Source: an uncultured Oscillospiraceae bacterium | GTDB lineage: Bacteria > Bacillota > Clostridia > Oscillospirales > Acutalibacteraceae | Length of the DNA: 32,855 nucleotides | NCBI GenBank assembly: GCA_949293315.1 | Contig: CASFCH010000052.1 | Span: 1 to 32,855 of the forward strand | Direction: 5' to 3' | In this document: in pieces, positions 15,411 to 22,326 of the stretch | How positions within the stretch are numbered: position 1 is the stretch's first letter | How the letters are laid out: every line of letters starts with the position of its first letter | The notes under the pieces: generated by a model | Database searches by the model: none | Told to the model about the DNA's origin: nothing | The model's input: the letters and a program-made list of their open reading frames with translations, nothing else | Program-made: the position numbers and the translations under genes

Positions 15411-16559
15411 TTGAACGAAAAGGAAGTGGCGGAAATCCGCCGCCGGTTCCGGCCGGATAAGAACAGCATCTCCGCCCTGCGCGGCTGCTGCGTGAATGAA
15501 AACGGGGAGATTGTGTCCGAATTTGAGCAGTCCCTGCTCTCGAGCCCGCAGGAGGAGGTGGAAAACATCCTCGCCACACTCAAGCGCACGCTGTCGGGCG
15601 GGCTGGGCAAAAACCTGATTGATTTGGAATTTGAGACCCAGCAGGTGGTGGACAGCGAGGAACACAAGCTGCTCATGGCGCTGCGCGACTCCGCGCTAAA
15701 GGACGAGGAGGCGCTGCACGCCTTTTATCAAAAGGCCGCTTCCTCCCTGAAGCTGGGGGAGAATTACCTGATCCTGCTGATCCACGACACATACGATATC
15801 CCCTACCGCGGCGGGGACGGCGCCGTTTTTTCGGACGCCTCCTCCGAGGTTTACTCCTACATCCTGTGCAGCATCTGCCCGGTCCGGATGAGCAAGCCGA
15901 CCCTGAGTTACTACATGACGGAGCAGAAGTTCCACAACCGCCGGATCGACTGGCTGGTCTCCAAGCCGGAGCTCGGATTCCTGTTCCCCGCTTTTGACGA
16001 CCGCACCACAAATATTTATAATGCGCTCTATTACTCCCGCAGCACTGCGGAGAGCTATACCGCCTTTGTGGACAGCATCTTTCACTGCCCTCTTCCCCTG
16101 CCGGCCAAGGTGCAGAAAGAGACGTTTCAGTCCGTCCTGGAGGATTCCCTGGGCGAATCGTGCAGCTATGACGTCATCGGGTCCGTCCACAGTCAGATCA
16201 AGGCCATGATTGAGGAACACAGGGAGAATAAAGAGGTGGAGCCGCTGCTTATCTCGCGTCAGGCGGTCAAGCGTGTGCTCTCCGCCTCCGGGGTCCCGGA
16301 TGAAAAGCTCCCTGCCTTTACAGAAAAATACGACGCGGCGTTTGGCACAGATGCCGTTCTCAGCCCCAAAAACATTATCGACGATAAAAAATTTGAGGTC
16401 AGCACCCCGGATGTGACCATCCAGGTGCACTCCGACCGGCAGGATCTGGTGGAGACGCGCGTGATCGACGGCGCAAAGTGCATTGTCATCCGCGCCGAGG
16501 GCGGCGTAACTGTCAACGGCGTGGCGGTACACATTGACGGCGGTCAGGATGCCGATTAA
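15411..16559 (+). CDS. DUF4317 domain protein
   Basis: 382 residues, full length for DUF4317, a Clostridia family of unknown function. The opening NEKEVAEIRRRFRPDKNSI and the central IPYRGGDGA..SDASSEVYSYILCSICPV fit the family. There is no signal peptide or membrane helix. The start is TTG at 15411, with AAAGGA 10 nt upstream. A 9-codon frame beginning ATG at 15385 ends in a TGA that overlaps this TTG (ATTGA). Its own promoter lies at 15347. The role cannot be read from the sequence. Confidence 0.82.
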   Translation: MNEKEVAEIRRRFRPDKNSISALRGCCVNENGEIVSEFEQSLLSSPQEEVENILATLKRTLSGGLGKNLIDLEFETQQVVDSEEHKLLMALRDSALKDEEALHAFYQKAASSLKLGENYLILLIHDTYDIPYRGGDGAVFSDASSEVYSYILCSICPVRMSKPTLSYYMTEQKFHNRRIDWLVSKPELGFLFPAFDDRTTNIYNALYYSRSTAESYTAFVDSIFHCPLPLPAKVQKETFQSVLEDSLGESCSYDVIGSVHSQIKAMIEEHRENKEVEPLLISRQAVKRVLSASGVPDEKLPAFTEKYDAAFGTDAVLSPKNIIDDKKFEVSTPDVTIQVHSDRQDLVETRVIDGAKCIVIRAEGGVTVNGVAVHIDGGQDAD

Positions 16560-16671
16560 GCCGATCGTTCAGGCGCCCCGCTTCCGGATAATCCCGGGAA
16601 CGGGACGTCCTTCTTATGGAAAGGCCATATATGGGCCGCCCTCGATTCCGGAACAGTATGCCAAAGAGATA

Positions 16672-16700
16672 TTTACACTGGCGGCAGTTTATGCTTTAAT
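16672..16700 (+). promoter_or_regulatory. Possible promoter of the ECF sigma operon
   Basis: -35 TTTACA (16672-16677), a 17-bp spacer and -10 TTTAAT (16695-16700), about 70 nt before the sigma gene. No obvious ECF-type GGAAC-CGTC pair was found, so autoregulation is not shown. Confidence 0.45.
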
Positions 16701-16771
16701 GATGGCATGCACCTGTATATCTGGAATATATCTTCTCTTATTTCCCCTATTCCAAGGAGGTTTTCACCCGG

Positions 16772-17356
16772 ATGCTCGCCGCGTATCTTGCTCTGATCGA
16801 TAATAAAACAGAACAGCTGGAATTTGAGACGATCTACCACACCTACCGCGGGCAGATGTTCGCCGTGGCCGAATCCGTCCTGCACAACTACCACGATGCC
16901 GAAGAGGCGGTGGGGGACGCCTTTGTGGCCGCCGCCAAAAACATGGGGCTGATCCGCCGCATTCAGGAGGAACAGGACCTGCGCAGCTACATGCTCAAGT
17001 CCGCTAAGCGGTGTGCGATGAACATGCTGCCCGGGCTGGCAAAGCGGGAGCAGTTGGACGATGCGGACGGCGCTGCGGCGGAAAGTGAGATCAGCGATGA
17101 TGCTTTTCTGGACATGATCTGTACGCGCTTTGCGTACCGGGAGGTTGTAGCGGCGATCAACCTGCTCGGGGACCGATATCGCGAGGCGCTGTATTTTCAC
17201 TTTGTGCTGGAATTCACCATTCCGGAGACGGCGGCCCTGCTGGGACGAAAGGTCTCCGTCATCAAGCAGCGGCTGGTCCGCGGAAAAAGGGCGCTCATCC
17301 AAATTTTAAAAGAGAAAGGGGGTGCGGACAATGCCATTAAATCGGGAAATGTTTAA
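16772..17356 (+). CDS. ECF-type sigma-70 family sigma factor
   Basis: 194 residues. The sigma region 2 part (about 19-85) includes FETIYHTYRGQMFAVAESVLHNYHDAEEAVGDAFV, and region 4 (about 130-185) has LGDRYREALYFHFVLEFTIPETAALLG...VSVIKQRLVRGKRAL, a helix-turn-helix for -35 recognition. There is no region 3, as expected for ECF factors. AAGGAGG stands 13 nt before the ATG at 16772. The gene overlaps the downstream DUF4367 gene by 26 nt, the usual arrangement for an ECF sigma and its membrane regulator. The target promoters and signal are unknown. Confidence 0.85.
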   Translation: MLAAYLALIDNKTEQLEFETIYHTYRGQMFAVAESVLHNYHDAEEAVGDAFVAAAKNMGLIRRIQEEQDLRSYMLKSAKRCAMNMLPGLAKREQLDDADGAAAESEISDDAFLDMICTRFAYREVVAAINLLGDRYREALYFHFVLEFTIPETAALLGRKVSVIKQRLVRGKRALIQILKEKGGADNAIKSGNV

Positions 17357-17996
17357 ACAGGCGCTGCGGGAAAACGCCGCGTCGGAATTTGCCGATATCC
17401 CCGAGCAAGATGGAGATCATACCTTTTCCCCGGCCTTTGAAAAAAGGATGGAACGATTGATGCGCGATCAGCGGCGTCCGCACCACCGCCGGATGCGTTC
17501 GGGCGTCATAAAGGCGCTGCTGGCGGCGGCGATTCTGCTGGCGCTCTGCGGGACAGCGTTCAGTATTCCGCAGGTGCGGGAGGCCATCACCGGATTTTTT
17601 GTCACGACGCACCCCGAGTACATCACTCTGACGCCCACCGGCGATATGGCTGCCGCCCTGGACCGCGAAATGCGTCTGAGCAGCGTCCCGGAAAATTACC
17701 ACCTGGAGGAGGAGCGGATCGAATCCCATCAGATCACCCGGACCTACCGGAACGACCAGGGGCAGAGCTTTAATCTGAAGCAGCAGGTGTTTTACACCGG
17801 CTCGCTGTCGCTCGACAATGAGCACGGCAGGATCTGGAATCAGCAGGTGGGGGACGTGGGCGTAAAATTTTTCGATACGATGGGCTGCCTCGACGCCTTT
17901 TGGATCCAGGACGGATATCTGATGATTTTACAGTGCAGTTCGGAGCAGGGAGTGGATCTGGCAGTCCAGATCATCCAGAGTGTTGAAATTGAGTGA
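17331..17996 (+). CDS. DUF4367 membrane protein, likely anti-sigma partner
   Basis: 221 residues from the ATG at 17331, preceded by AAAGGGGGTG with 6-nt spacing (GTG at 17322 is less likely). The N-terminal ~60 residues are cytosolic and charged, then one hydrophobic helix (VIKALLAAAILLALCGTAF) at about 63-81, then an extracytoplasmic DUF4367 domain (about 95-221; TRTYRNDQGQSFNLKQQVF and a C-terminal YLMILQCSSEQGVDLAVQIIQSV). This layout is typical of membrane regulators encoded after ECF sigma factors in Clostridia. The anti-sigma role is inferred from position. Translation is coupled to the sigma gene by the overlap. Confidence 0.8.
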   Translation: MPLNREMFKQALRENAASEFADIPEQDGDHTFSPAFEKRMERLMRDQRRPHHRRMRSGVIKALLAAAILLALCGTAFSIPQVREAITGFFVTTHPEYITLTPTGDMAAALDREMRLSSVPENYHLEEERIESHQITRTYRNDQGQSFNLKQQVFYTGSLSLDNEHGRIWNQQVGDVGVKFFDTMGCLDAFWIQDGYLMILQCSSEQGVDLAVQIIQSVEIE

Positions 17997-18105
17997 TCCT
18001 CCCCCCAAAACCAAACAATCTCCCGCTCCGGCCGGCGGCAAAAGGCGATGGGGATTAAAGCCCGATAAACCACATATACCAAATAGATTTGCCCGACGCG
18101 GGCGC

Positions 18106-18134
18106 AGCCGCCGAAAAATAACGGCGGCTTTTTC
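18106..18134 (+). terminator. Rho-independent terminator of the ECF sigma operon
   Basis: AGCCGCCG (18106-18113) pairs with CGGCGGCT (18122-18129) around an A-rich 8-nt loop and is followed by TTTTTCTCT. The rest of the 17997-18319 gap shows no gene. Confidence 0.85.
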
Positions 18135-18319
18135 TCTGTCAAAAACGACCTGGTTCTGACTGCGGAGAACATTGTGTTGGAATAGACGGCTCGCCACTGG
18201 ATGGAAAATGCAGAAATCAACGCAAAATTCAAAATGTGTGGTTCAGTTCCTTCGGAAAAACCGTTATGCTTAATATATCAGCAAGAGCTGAAATCAATTA
18301 TTACTGAAGGGGAATTGAC

Positions 18320-18679
18320 ATGAACACAGATAAGATTTTTGCCGAGGCAATCGCAAACGAATATGCGCCCAAAAGCACCTCCAAGGTTGTGGCCCTGAAA
18401 AAGCTGGACAGGAAAGCCAAACGCAAAGCCAACATTTTTGCCTATACCTTTGGAATCCTGATGGCCCTGATATTGGGTGTGGGAATGTGCCTGTCCATGG
18501 GCGTGCTGGGCAACGGCGGTTCCGGTACAATGATCGCAGGGGTCATTGTCGGCGTGATCGGCCTTGTCGGAGTCGGTATAAACTATCCCGTTTATCGAAA
18601 ACTGTTGGAAAGCGGAAAAAACAAATATGCCTTTGAAATCGTACAACTTGCAAAAGAAATCAGTGAAGAGGCAGAGTAA
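18320..18679 (+). CDS. Small two-helix membrane protein, unknown function
   Basis: 119 residues. The N-terminal ~35 residues are polar (MNTDKIFAEAIANEYAPKST, then Lys-rich), followed by two hydrophobic helices at about 38-62 and 70-93 and a charged C-terminus. Similar proteins with the NEYAPK..SKVVALKKLDRKAK opening occur widely in gut Firmicutes, sometimes labelled dihydropteridine reductase. Nothing here supports an enzyme. GAAGGGGAATTGAC gives the ribosome site. It is first of three tightly packed genes, with a TetR regulator starting 21 nt downstream, so it may be a target of that regulator. Confidence 0.7.
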   Translation: MNTDKIFAEAIANEYAPKSTSKVVALKKLDRKAKRKANIFAYTFGILMALILGVGMCLSMGVLGNGGSGTMIAGVIVGVIGLVGVGINYPVYRKLLESGKNKYAFEIVQLAKEISEEAE

Positions 18680-18700
18680 GGTCAGGAGGGCGGTATCGCC

Positions 18701-19357
18701 ATGAACAAATCGGAAAGTAAATATTTTAATACCGCCCTGTGTATGAACGAGGCCCTGATTTCCCTGCTGAAGGTAAAGGATTTGGAATACATCACCGTAA
18801 AGGAGATCTGTGAGAAGGCGGGCGTGAACAGATCCACATTCTACCTTCACTATGAAACAGTGGCCGATTTGGTCAATGAGGCGATCGAAACCGTAAACCA
18901 AAGATTTTTGTCCTATTTTTCAGAAGATACAAAAGGGATTGCAGATAAAATCAGCCACACCGATTTGCCCGATCTCGTTCTGATTACACATGACTATTTA
19001 CTGCCATATCTGCGGTTTGTCAGCGAAAACAAAGACCTTTATCGGGCGGCATTCCGGAATCCAAATGAAATGCAGGCCAATATAAAATACAGATATATCA
19101 AGCAATATATCGTGGAACCGATTTTAAAGCGGTTCGGTGTTCCGGATGCCTATTGGAAATATTATATTGCCTACTATATAGACGGAACAATGGCCATCAT
19201 AAAGGAGTGGCTCAAAGCAGATTGCCGGGACTCTGTTGAAATGATTGCCGCCGTGATCGAGGAATGTGTTCGTCCCTCCAACGGGACACAGGGAAGGAGG
19301 TACAGTGAGATATATACGACACTGGCAGATCCGGCTGCTCCGGAAAAAGTGGAGTGA
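18701..19357 (+). CDS. TetR/AcrR family transcriptional regulator
   Basis: 218 residues. The N-terminal helix-turn-helix is visible at about 26-50 (YITVKEICEKAGVNRSTFYLHYETVADLV). The C-terminal part (about 90-190) is helical, with WKYYIAYYIDGTMAIIKEWL as in TetR C-terminal ligand domains. AGGAGGG precedes the ATG by about 9 nt. It is second in a three-gene operon of lower GC than the surrounding DNA. The downstream membrane-protein gene starts inside its 3' end. It may autoregulate this operon, but no operator was identified. Confidence 0.85.
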   Translation: MNKSESKYFNTALCMNEALISLLKVKDLEYITVKEICEKAGVNRSTFYLHYETVADLVNEAIETVNQRFLSYFSEDTKGIADKISHTDLPDLVLITHDYLLPYLRFVSENKDLYRAAFRNPNEMQANIKYRYIKQYIVEPILKRFGVPDAYWKYYIAYYIDGTMAIIKEWLKADCRDSVEMIAAVIEECVRPSNGTQGRRYSEIYTTLADPAAPEKVE

Positions 19358-20024
19358 AAACTACAGCTTCAAAACCATCGTCAGCTCTGCGCTGTCCCTC
19401 TGCCTTACGATCCTGTTTGCCCTGTATCATGGATTCTTAGGAATTTTTTTATCTTCATTATGGCACGGCAGTATTTGCGTATTCTACCTGCTGCTTGTTG
19501 CCCTCCGGGCTATCATCCTGCTGACAGAGCACCATATAAAACTTAAAAGCCAGGAGGAAAAACAGTCCCGGCGCCAGAAGATTTTTTGGGTCACCTCCGC
19601 ACTGCTGCTTTTGCTGAATATCGCGCTCATTTTACCCATCTTGCTCATGGTCCTTCAGAAAAAGCCAATCAATATAGGAAAAATTCCAGCAATCGCGATG
19701 GCGGCCTATACAACCTGTAAAATCACCATGGCGATCATCCATATGCGCAAACGCAAGATACATCATGTGCTGATCCGCGAGCTGAGAACAATCAATTTGA
19801 TCGACGCTCTGGTTTCCATCCTGACACTTCAAAATACATTGATCATGGTCAACTCAATCTCAGGCGAAACAAACAGTATGCGCACGCTGTCCGCCATTTC
19901 AAGTGCAGTCATTTATTTGATTATCGTAATCATAACCATCAGCCTGTTTCTCAATAGCAGAGCCAGCCGATCCGGCGGTCAAGGTAAACGGCGCCTCCCG
20001 TCAGGAAAAAAGCAAAAAATATAA
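19305..20024 (+). CDS. Six-helix membrane protein, unknown function
   Basis: 239 residues from the GTG at 19305, chosen because AAGGAGG stands 4 nt upstream; it overlaps the end of the TetR gene by 53 nt. Six hydrophobic segments are visible (roughly residues 22-43, 45-75, 95-118, 126-150, 168-188 and 196-222), with a Lys/Arg-rich loop after the second (KLKSQEEKQSRRQK) and a basic C-terminus. No catalytic or transporter motif was recognised. It is the last gene of the TetR operon and could be a small-molecule transporter or sensor; this is a guess from context. Confidence 0.65.
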   Translation: MRYIRHWQIRLLRKKWSENYSFKTIVSSALSLCLTILFALYHGFLGIFLSSLWHGSICVFYLLLVALRAIILLTEHHIKLKSQEEKQSRRQKIFWVTSALLLLLNIALILPILLMVLQKKPINIGKIPAIAMAAYTTCKITMAIIHMRKRKIHHVLIRELRTINLIDALVSILTLQNTLIMVNSISGETNSMRTLSAISSAVIYLIIVIITISLFLNSRASRSGGQGKRRLPSGKKQKI

Positions 20025-20059
20025 CAAGCTTTGGGACTGTTGCAAAATAGCCTGCCCCA

Positions 20060-20127
20060 AAAACAACGCACAAAATCCGCCCCCCAAAGGAAGCCAAAGC
20101 CGCTTCTTTTGAGGGGCGCGTTGTTTT
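20060..20127. repeat. Long imperfect hairpin element
   Basis: AAAACAACGC (20060-20069) and GCGTTGTTTT (20118-20127) are perfect inverted arms. The interior (CCCCCCAAAGGAAGC against GCTTCTTTTGAGGGG) also pairs partly. It follows the six-TM gene and may act as a transcript end or be part of the dispersed repeat block to its right. Confidence 0.55.
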
Positions 20128-20153
20128 GTGATGCCTGTACATTCCCTTTAGGA

Positions 20154-20299
20154 TTCCCCTTGAGGAAGATTGCCCCGACAGGGGAAATGTCCGCGAAGCG
20201 GACAAAGGGGGTCTCGCCTGCGGAGCAGAAGCTGTCGAACGGAGTGAGACTGATGAGGTGGAAGGCCGGTGGATTACAGAAGCTCGGTATTACTCTCAG
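20154..20299 (+). repeat. Dispersed intergenic repeat, copy A
   Basis: About 145 bp starting TTCCCCTTGAGG, containing GACAGGGGAAATGT, GCGAAGCGGACAAAGG, CTCGCCTGCGGAGCAG, CTGTCGAACGGAGTGAG and TGATGAGGTGGAA, ending near ATTACAG..CTCGG. It recurs as copy B at 20388. Apparent reading frames across it are by-products of the repeat. Confidence 0.75.
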
Positions 20300-20303
20300 A
20301 AAC

Positions 20304-20362
20304 CACCTCATCCACCGCAAGCGGTCCCCCTTCCCCTCGAGGGGAAGGCTGTAAAGGTCTGT
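20304..20362 (-). repeat. Repeat segment in opposite orientation, with 20-bp palindrome
   Basis: CCACCTCATC (complement of GATGAGGTGG in the flanking copies), then ACCGC-AA-GCGGT, then the perfect palindrome CCTTCCCCTCGAGGGGAAGG (20329-20348), ending GTCTGTACA. This is a typical low-complexity intergenic module of Oscillospiraceae-like genomes. Confidence 0.65.
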
Positions 20363-20387
20363 ACAAATGAACATTGGCTTCCCCTTG

Positions 20388-20525
20388 AGGGCAATTCCTC
20401 TGACAGGGGAAATGTTTGCGAAGCGGACAAAGGGGGGCTCGCCTGCGGAGCAGGAGCTGTCGAACGGAGTGAGGCTGATGAGGTGGAAAAGCCGACGGAT
20501 TACAGGAACTCGGCATAACTCACAG
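20388..20525 (+). repeat. Dispersed intergenic repeat, copy B
   Basis: A direct copy of 20154-20299 offset by about 235 bp, with scattered substitutions (for example GTTTGCGAAGCGGAC for GTCCGCGAAGCGGAC). Together the three segments fill the gap 20025-20528. Confidence 0.75.
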
Positions 20526-20528
20526 AGA

Positions 20529-20554
20529 ACGGCATAGCCGTTTAGCTATGCCGT
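20529..20554. terminator. Strong hairpin beyond the fucosidase gene
   Basis: ACGGCATAGC (20529-20538) and GCTATGCCGT (20545-20554) around a 6-nt loop, 70 nt past the fucosidase stop. On the minus strand only TTCTCTGTG follows, so termination is possible but not typical. Confidence 0.4.
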
Positions 20555-20623
20555 CCCTTGCTTCAATGCGTTTTTAATTTATGTCCCATTTTTAATCGTT
20601 TTTTGCATTCCGGAGGACGCCGT

Positions 20624-22210
20624 CTATTTTTCTTCGCCTTCGGCCGCCTGTTCTACAGTCCCCTTCTCCGCCATCGTGTTCTTTTTGGCCTGCGTCTTCG
20701 CCTTCTGGCGGTTTTCACGCGTGATATAGATCAGATAATTGAGCTTGTGCGCCGCGAGGACGAGCGGCTTATACCACGGCGTTTTCGGCAGGAATCCGTT
20801 GGCCTCATACGGCCGAACCAGGCGCAGGTACGGCCTGCGGCGGCAGGAGATGATCACCAGCCGGATCCCGTCCGCCTGCACCGGCTTAAAGAGGGCAAAG
20901 CGGTTGTAGCCGACCGTCGTCCCCTCATAGACCTTCTTTTCCTTCCCGTCCAGCAGGGCGTAGATCTCATACTTTTCAATGCGCTGCGAGTAATCGCACT
21001 GCTCCTTGAGCTGGACCTTGTCGACCGTCACCGGGTGGTCAAAGTGCAGCTCCACCTTGTAATACGGCGTCTCCCGCTCCGGTGCGTAACAAGTCTCGTC
21101 TTCCGTGAGCATATTCTTGATCTCAAAGCCCTGCTCCGGGCGGTAGGCGTCCAGCTTCGCAATGCGGACCGGCTTCTCCACGCCCTTGCGGATGGCCTCG
21201 CCGAGCTCGTGCAGGCGCTTTACGTCCCGGTCGCAGAAGCGGCCGCGCGTATCCGGCGGCACGTTGAGCAGCAGCAGGCTGTTCCCCCCAACGGAGGTGT
21301 AGTAGATATTCAGCAGATTATTGAGCGATCGGATTTTGCGGTCCTGATTCTGATGGTAGAACCAGCCGGGGCGGATGGAGACATCCACCTCCGCGGGATA
21401 CCAGATAAAGTCGTTATAGCCCTCCAGCGCCTTGCGGCTCCCCAGATCCTCGGAGACGATATCCATCCCCTTCTGCTGGAGGTCCTGATCATCCGCCTGC
21501 TGGGAATTGTCGGCGATCTGCTGCACGTCAAAGGCGAATCTGGGCACCACGTTCCACTCGCTCTCGCGCGCGTATCCGCCCTCGTTCCCGACCCAGCGCA
21601 CATCCGGGCCGCAGTTGGAGATGCAGCACATCGGCTGGAGCTCGCGCACCGTTTTGTAAATGCGCTGGAAGTCGTACACCTGCTTGGGCTTGCCGTCCAT
21701 GTAGGAGCCGCAGGCGCCGTCGAGCCACACGCAGAAGATCTCGCCGTAGCGGGTGAGCAGCTCGGTGAGCTGCGCAATGTAGAAATCATTGTATTTCGGA
21801 GTGGCGTAATATTCGCTGTTGCGGTCCCACGGGGAGAGATAGACGCCGAATTTCACCCCGTATTTGCGGCAGGAGTCGCTCACCTCCCGCACAACGTCGC
21901 CCTTCCCGCCCTTATAGGGGCTGTTCTTAATGGAATACTCCGTGGTATCCGTCTGCCACAGGCAAAAGCCGTCGTGGTGTTTGGCGGTGAGGATAATCCC
22001 CCGCGCGCCGGCATCCTTGAGCGCGGAGACCCACTGGTCCGTATCCTGATCGCTCGGGTTGAAAGTGGCGGGCGGCGTCTTTCCGTCCCCCCACTCCTTC
22101 CCGGTGAAGGTCGTCATGCCATAGTGAATAAAGGCGTTGAATCCCATCTCCTGAATAATTTTCTGCTGTGGGTTCGGGACGGCGGAAATGTATTGATCGA
22201 GTTTATCCAT
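20624..22210 (-). CDS. Alpha-L-fucosidase, GH29
   Basis: 528 residues with no signal peptide, so probably intracellular. The GH29 barrel covers about 10-345: FIHYG (27-31), KHHDGFCLW (77-85), and VWLDGACG with nucleophile Asp164. A beta-rich C-terminal domain follows (about 350-470), and the last ~35 residues are Lys/Glu-rich and look disordered. The enzyme removes alpha-linked L-fucose from imported oligosaccharides, such as host glycan pieces. GGGAGG lies before the ATG, and a promoter is visible at 22244-22272. It is a single gene, divergent in regulation from the ABC operon upstream. FucO, encoded 9 kb away, could use the lactaldehyde made from fucose. Confidence 0.9.
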   Translation of the reverse strand: MDKLDQYISAVPNPQQKIIQEMGFNAFIHYGMTTFTGKEWGDGKTPPATFNPSDQDTDQWVSALKDAGARGIILTAKHHDGFCLWQTDTTEYSIKNSPYKGGKGDVVREVSDSCRKYGVKFGVYLSPWDRNSEYYATPKYNDFYIAQLTELLTRYGEIFCVWLDGACGSYMDGKPKQVYDFQRIYKTVRELQPMCCISNCGPDVRWVGNEGGYARESEWNVVPRFAFDVQQIADNSQQADDQDLQQKGMDIVSEDLGSRKALEGYNDFIWYPAEVDVSIRPGWFYHQNQDRKIRSLNNLLNIYYTSVGGNSLLLLNVPPDTRGRFCDRDVKRLHELGEAIRKGVEKPVRIAKLDAYRPEQGFEIKNMLTEDETCYAPERETPYYKVELHFDHPVTVDKVQLKEQCDYSQRIEKYEIYALLDGKEKKVYEGTTVGYNRFALFKPVQADGIRLVIISCRRRPYLRLVRPYEANGFLPKTPWYKPLVLAAHKLNYLIYITRENRQKAKTQAKKNTMAEKGTVEQAAEGEEK

Positions 22211-22243
22211 AATAATTCAATCCTCCCGGATCATGATAGTATT

Positions 22244-22272
22244 ATTAAATCATACTCTCACCCGTTCCTCAA
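22244..22272 (-). promoter_or_regulatory. Promoter of the GH29 gene
   Basis: Minus strand: -35 TTGAGG (22267-22272), a 17-bp spacer and -10 TTTAAT (22244-22249). Short inverted arms AGTAT/ATACT surround the -10. Confidence 0.5.
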
Positions 22273-22278
22273 GTAAAA

Positions 22279-22313
22279 AATATCAAAAAGGCGGAGGAAG
22301 TACCCCTCCGCCT
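22279..22313 (-). terminator. Rho-independent terminator of the ABC exporter operon
   Basis: Minus strand: AGGCGGAGG (22305-22313) pairs with CCTCCGCCT (22289-22297) around a 7-nt loop, then TTTTGATATTTTTT. Confidence 0.85.
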
Positions 22314-22326
22314 GAATTTTTTACCA

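Noticed and set aside
16534-16803. 89-codon frame with one hydrophobic stretch between DUF4317 and the sigma gene
   Set aside because: No ribosome site; it overlaps the end of DUF4317, the probable sigma promoter and the sigma start. The hydrophobic run could be chance.
19979-20518. Several 80-130-codon frames on both strands in the repeat block
   Set aside because: They are generated by the dispersed repeat copies and change frame between copies.
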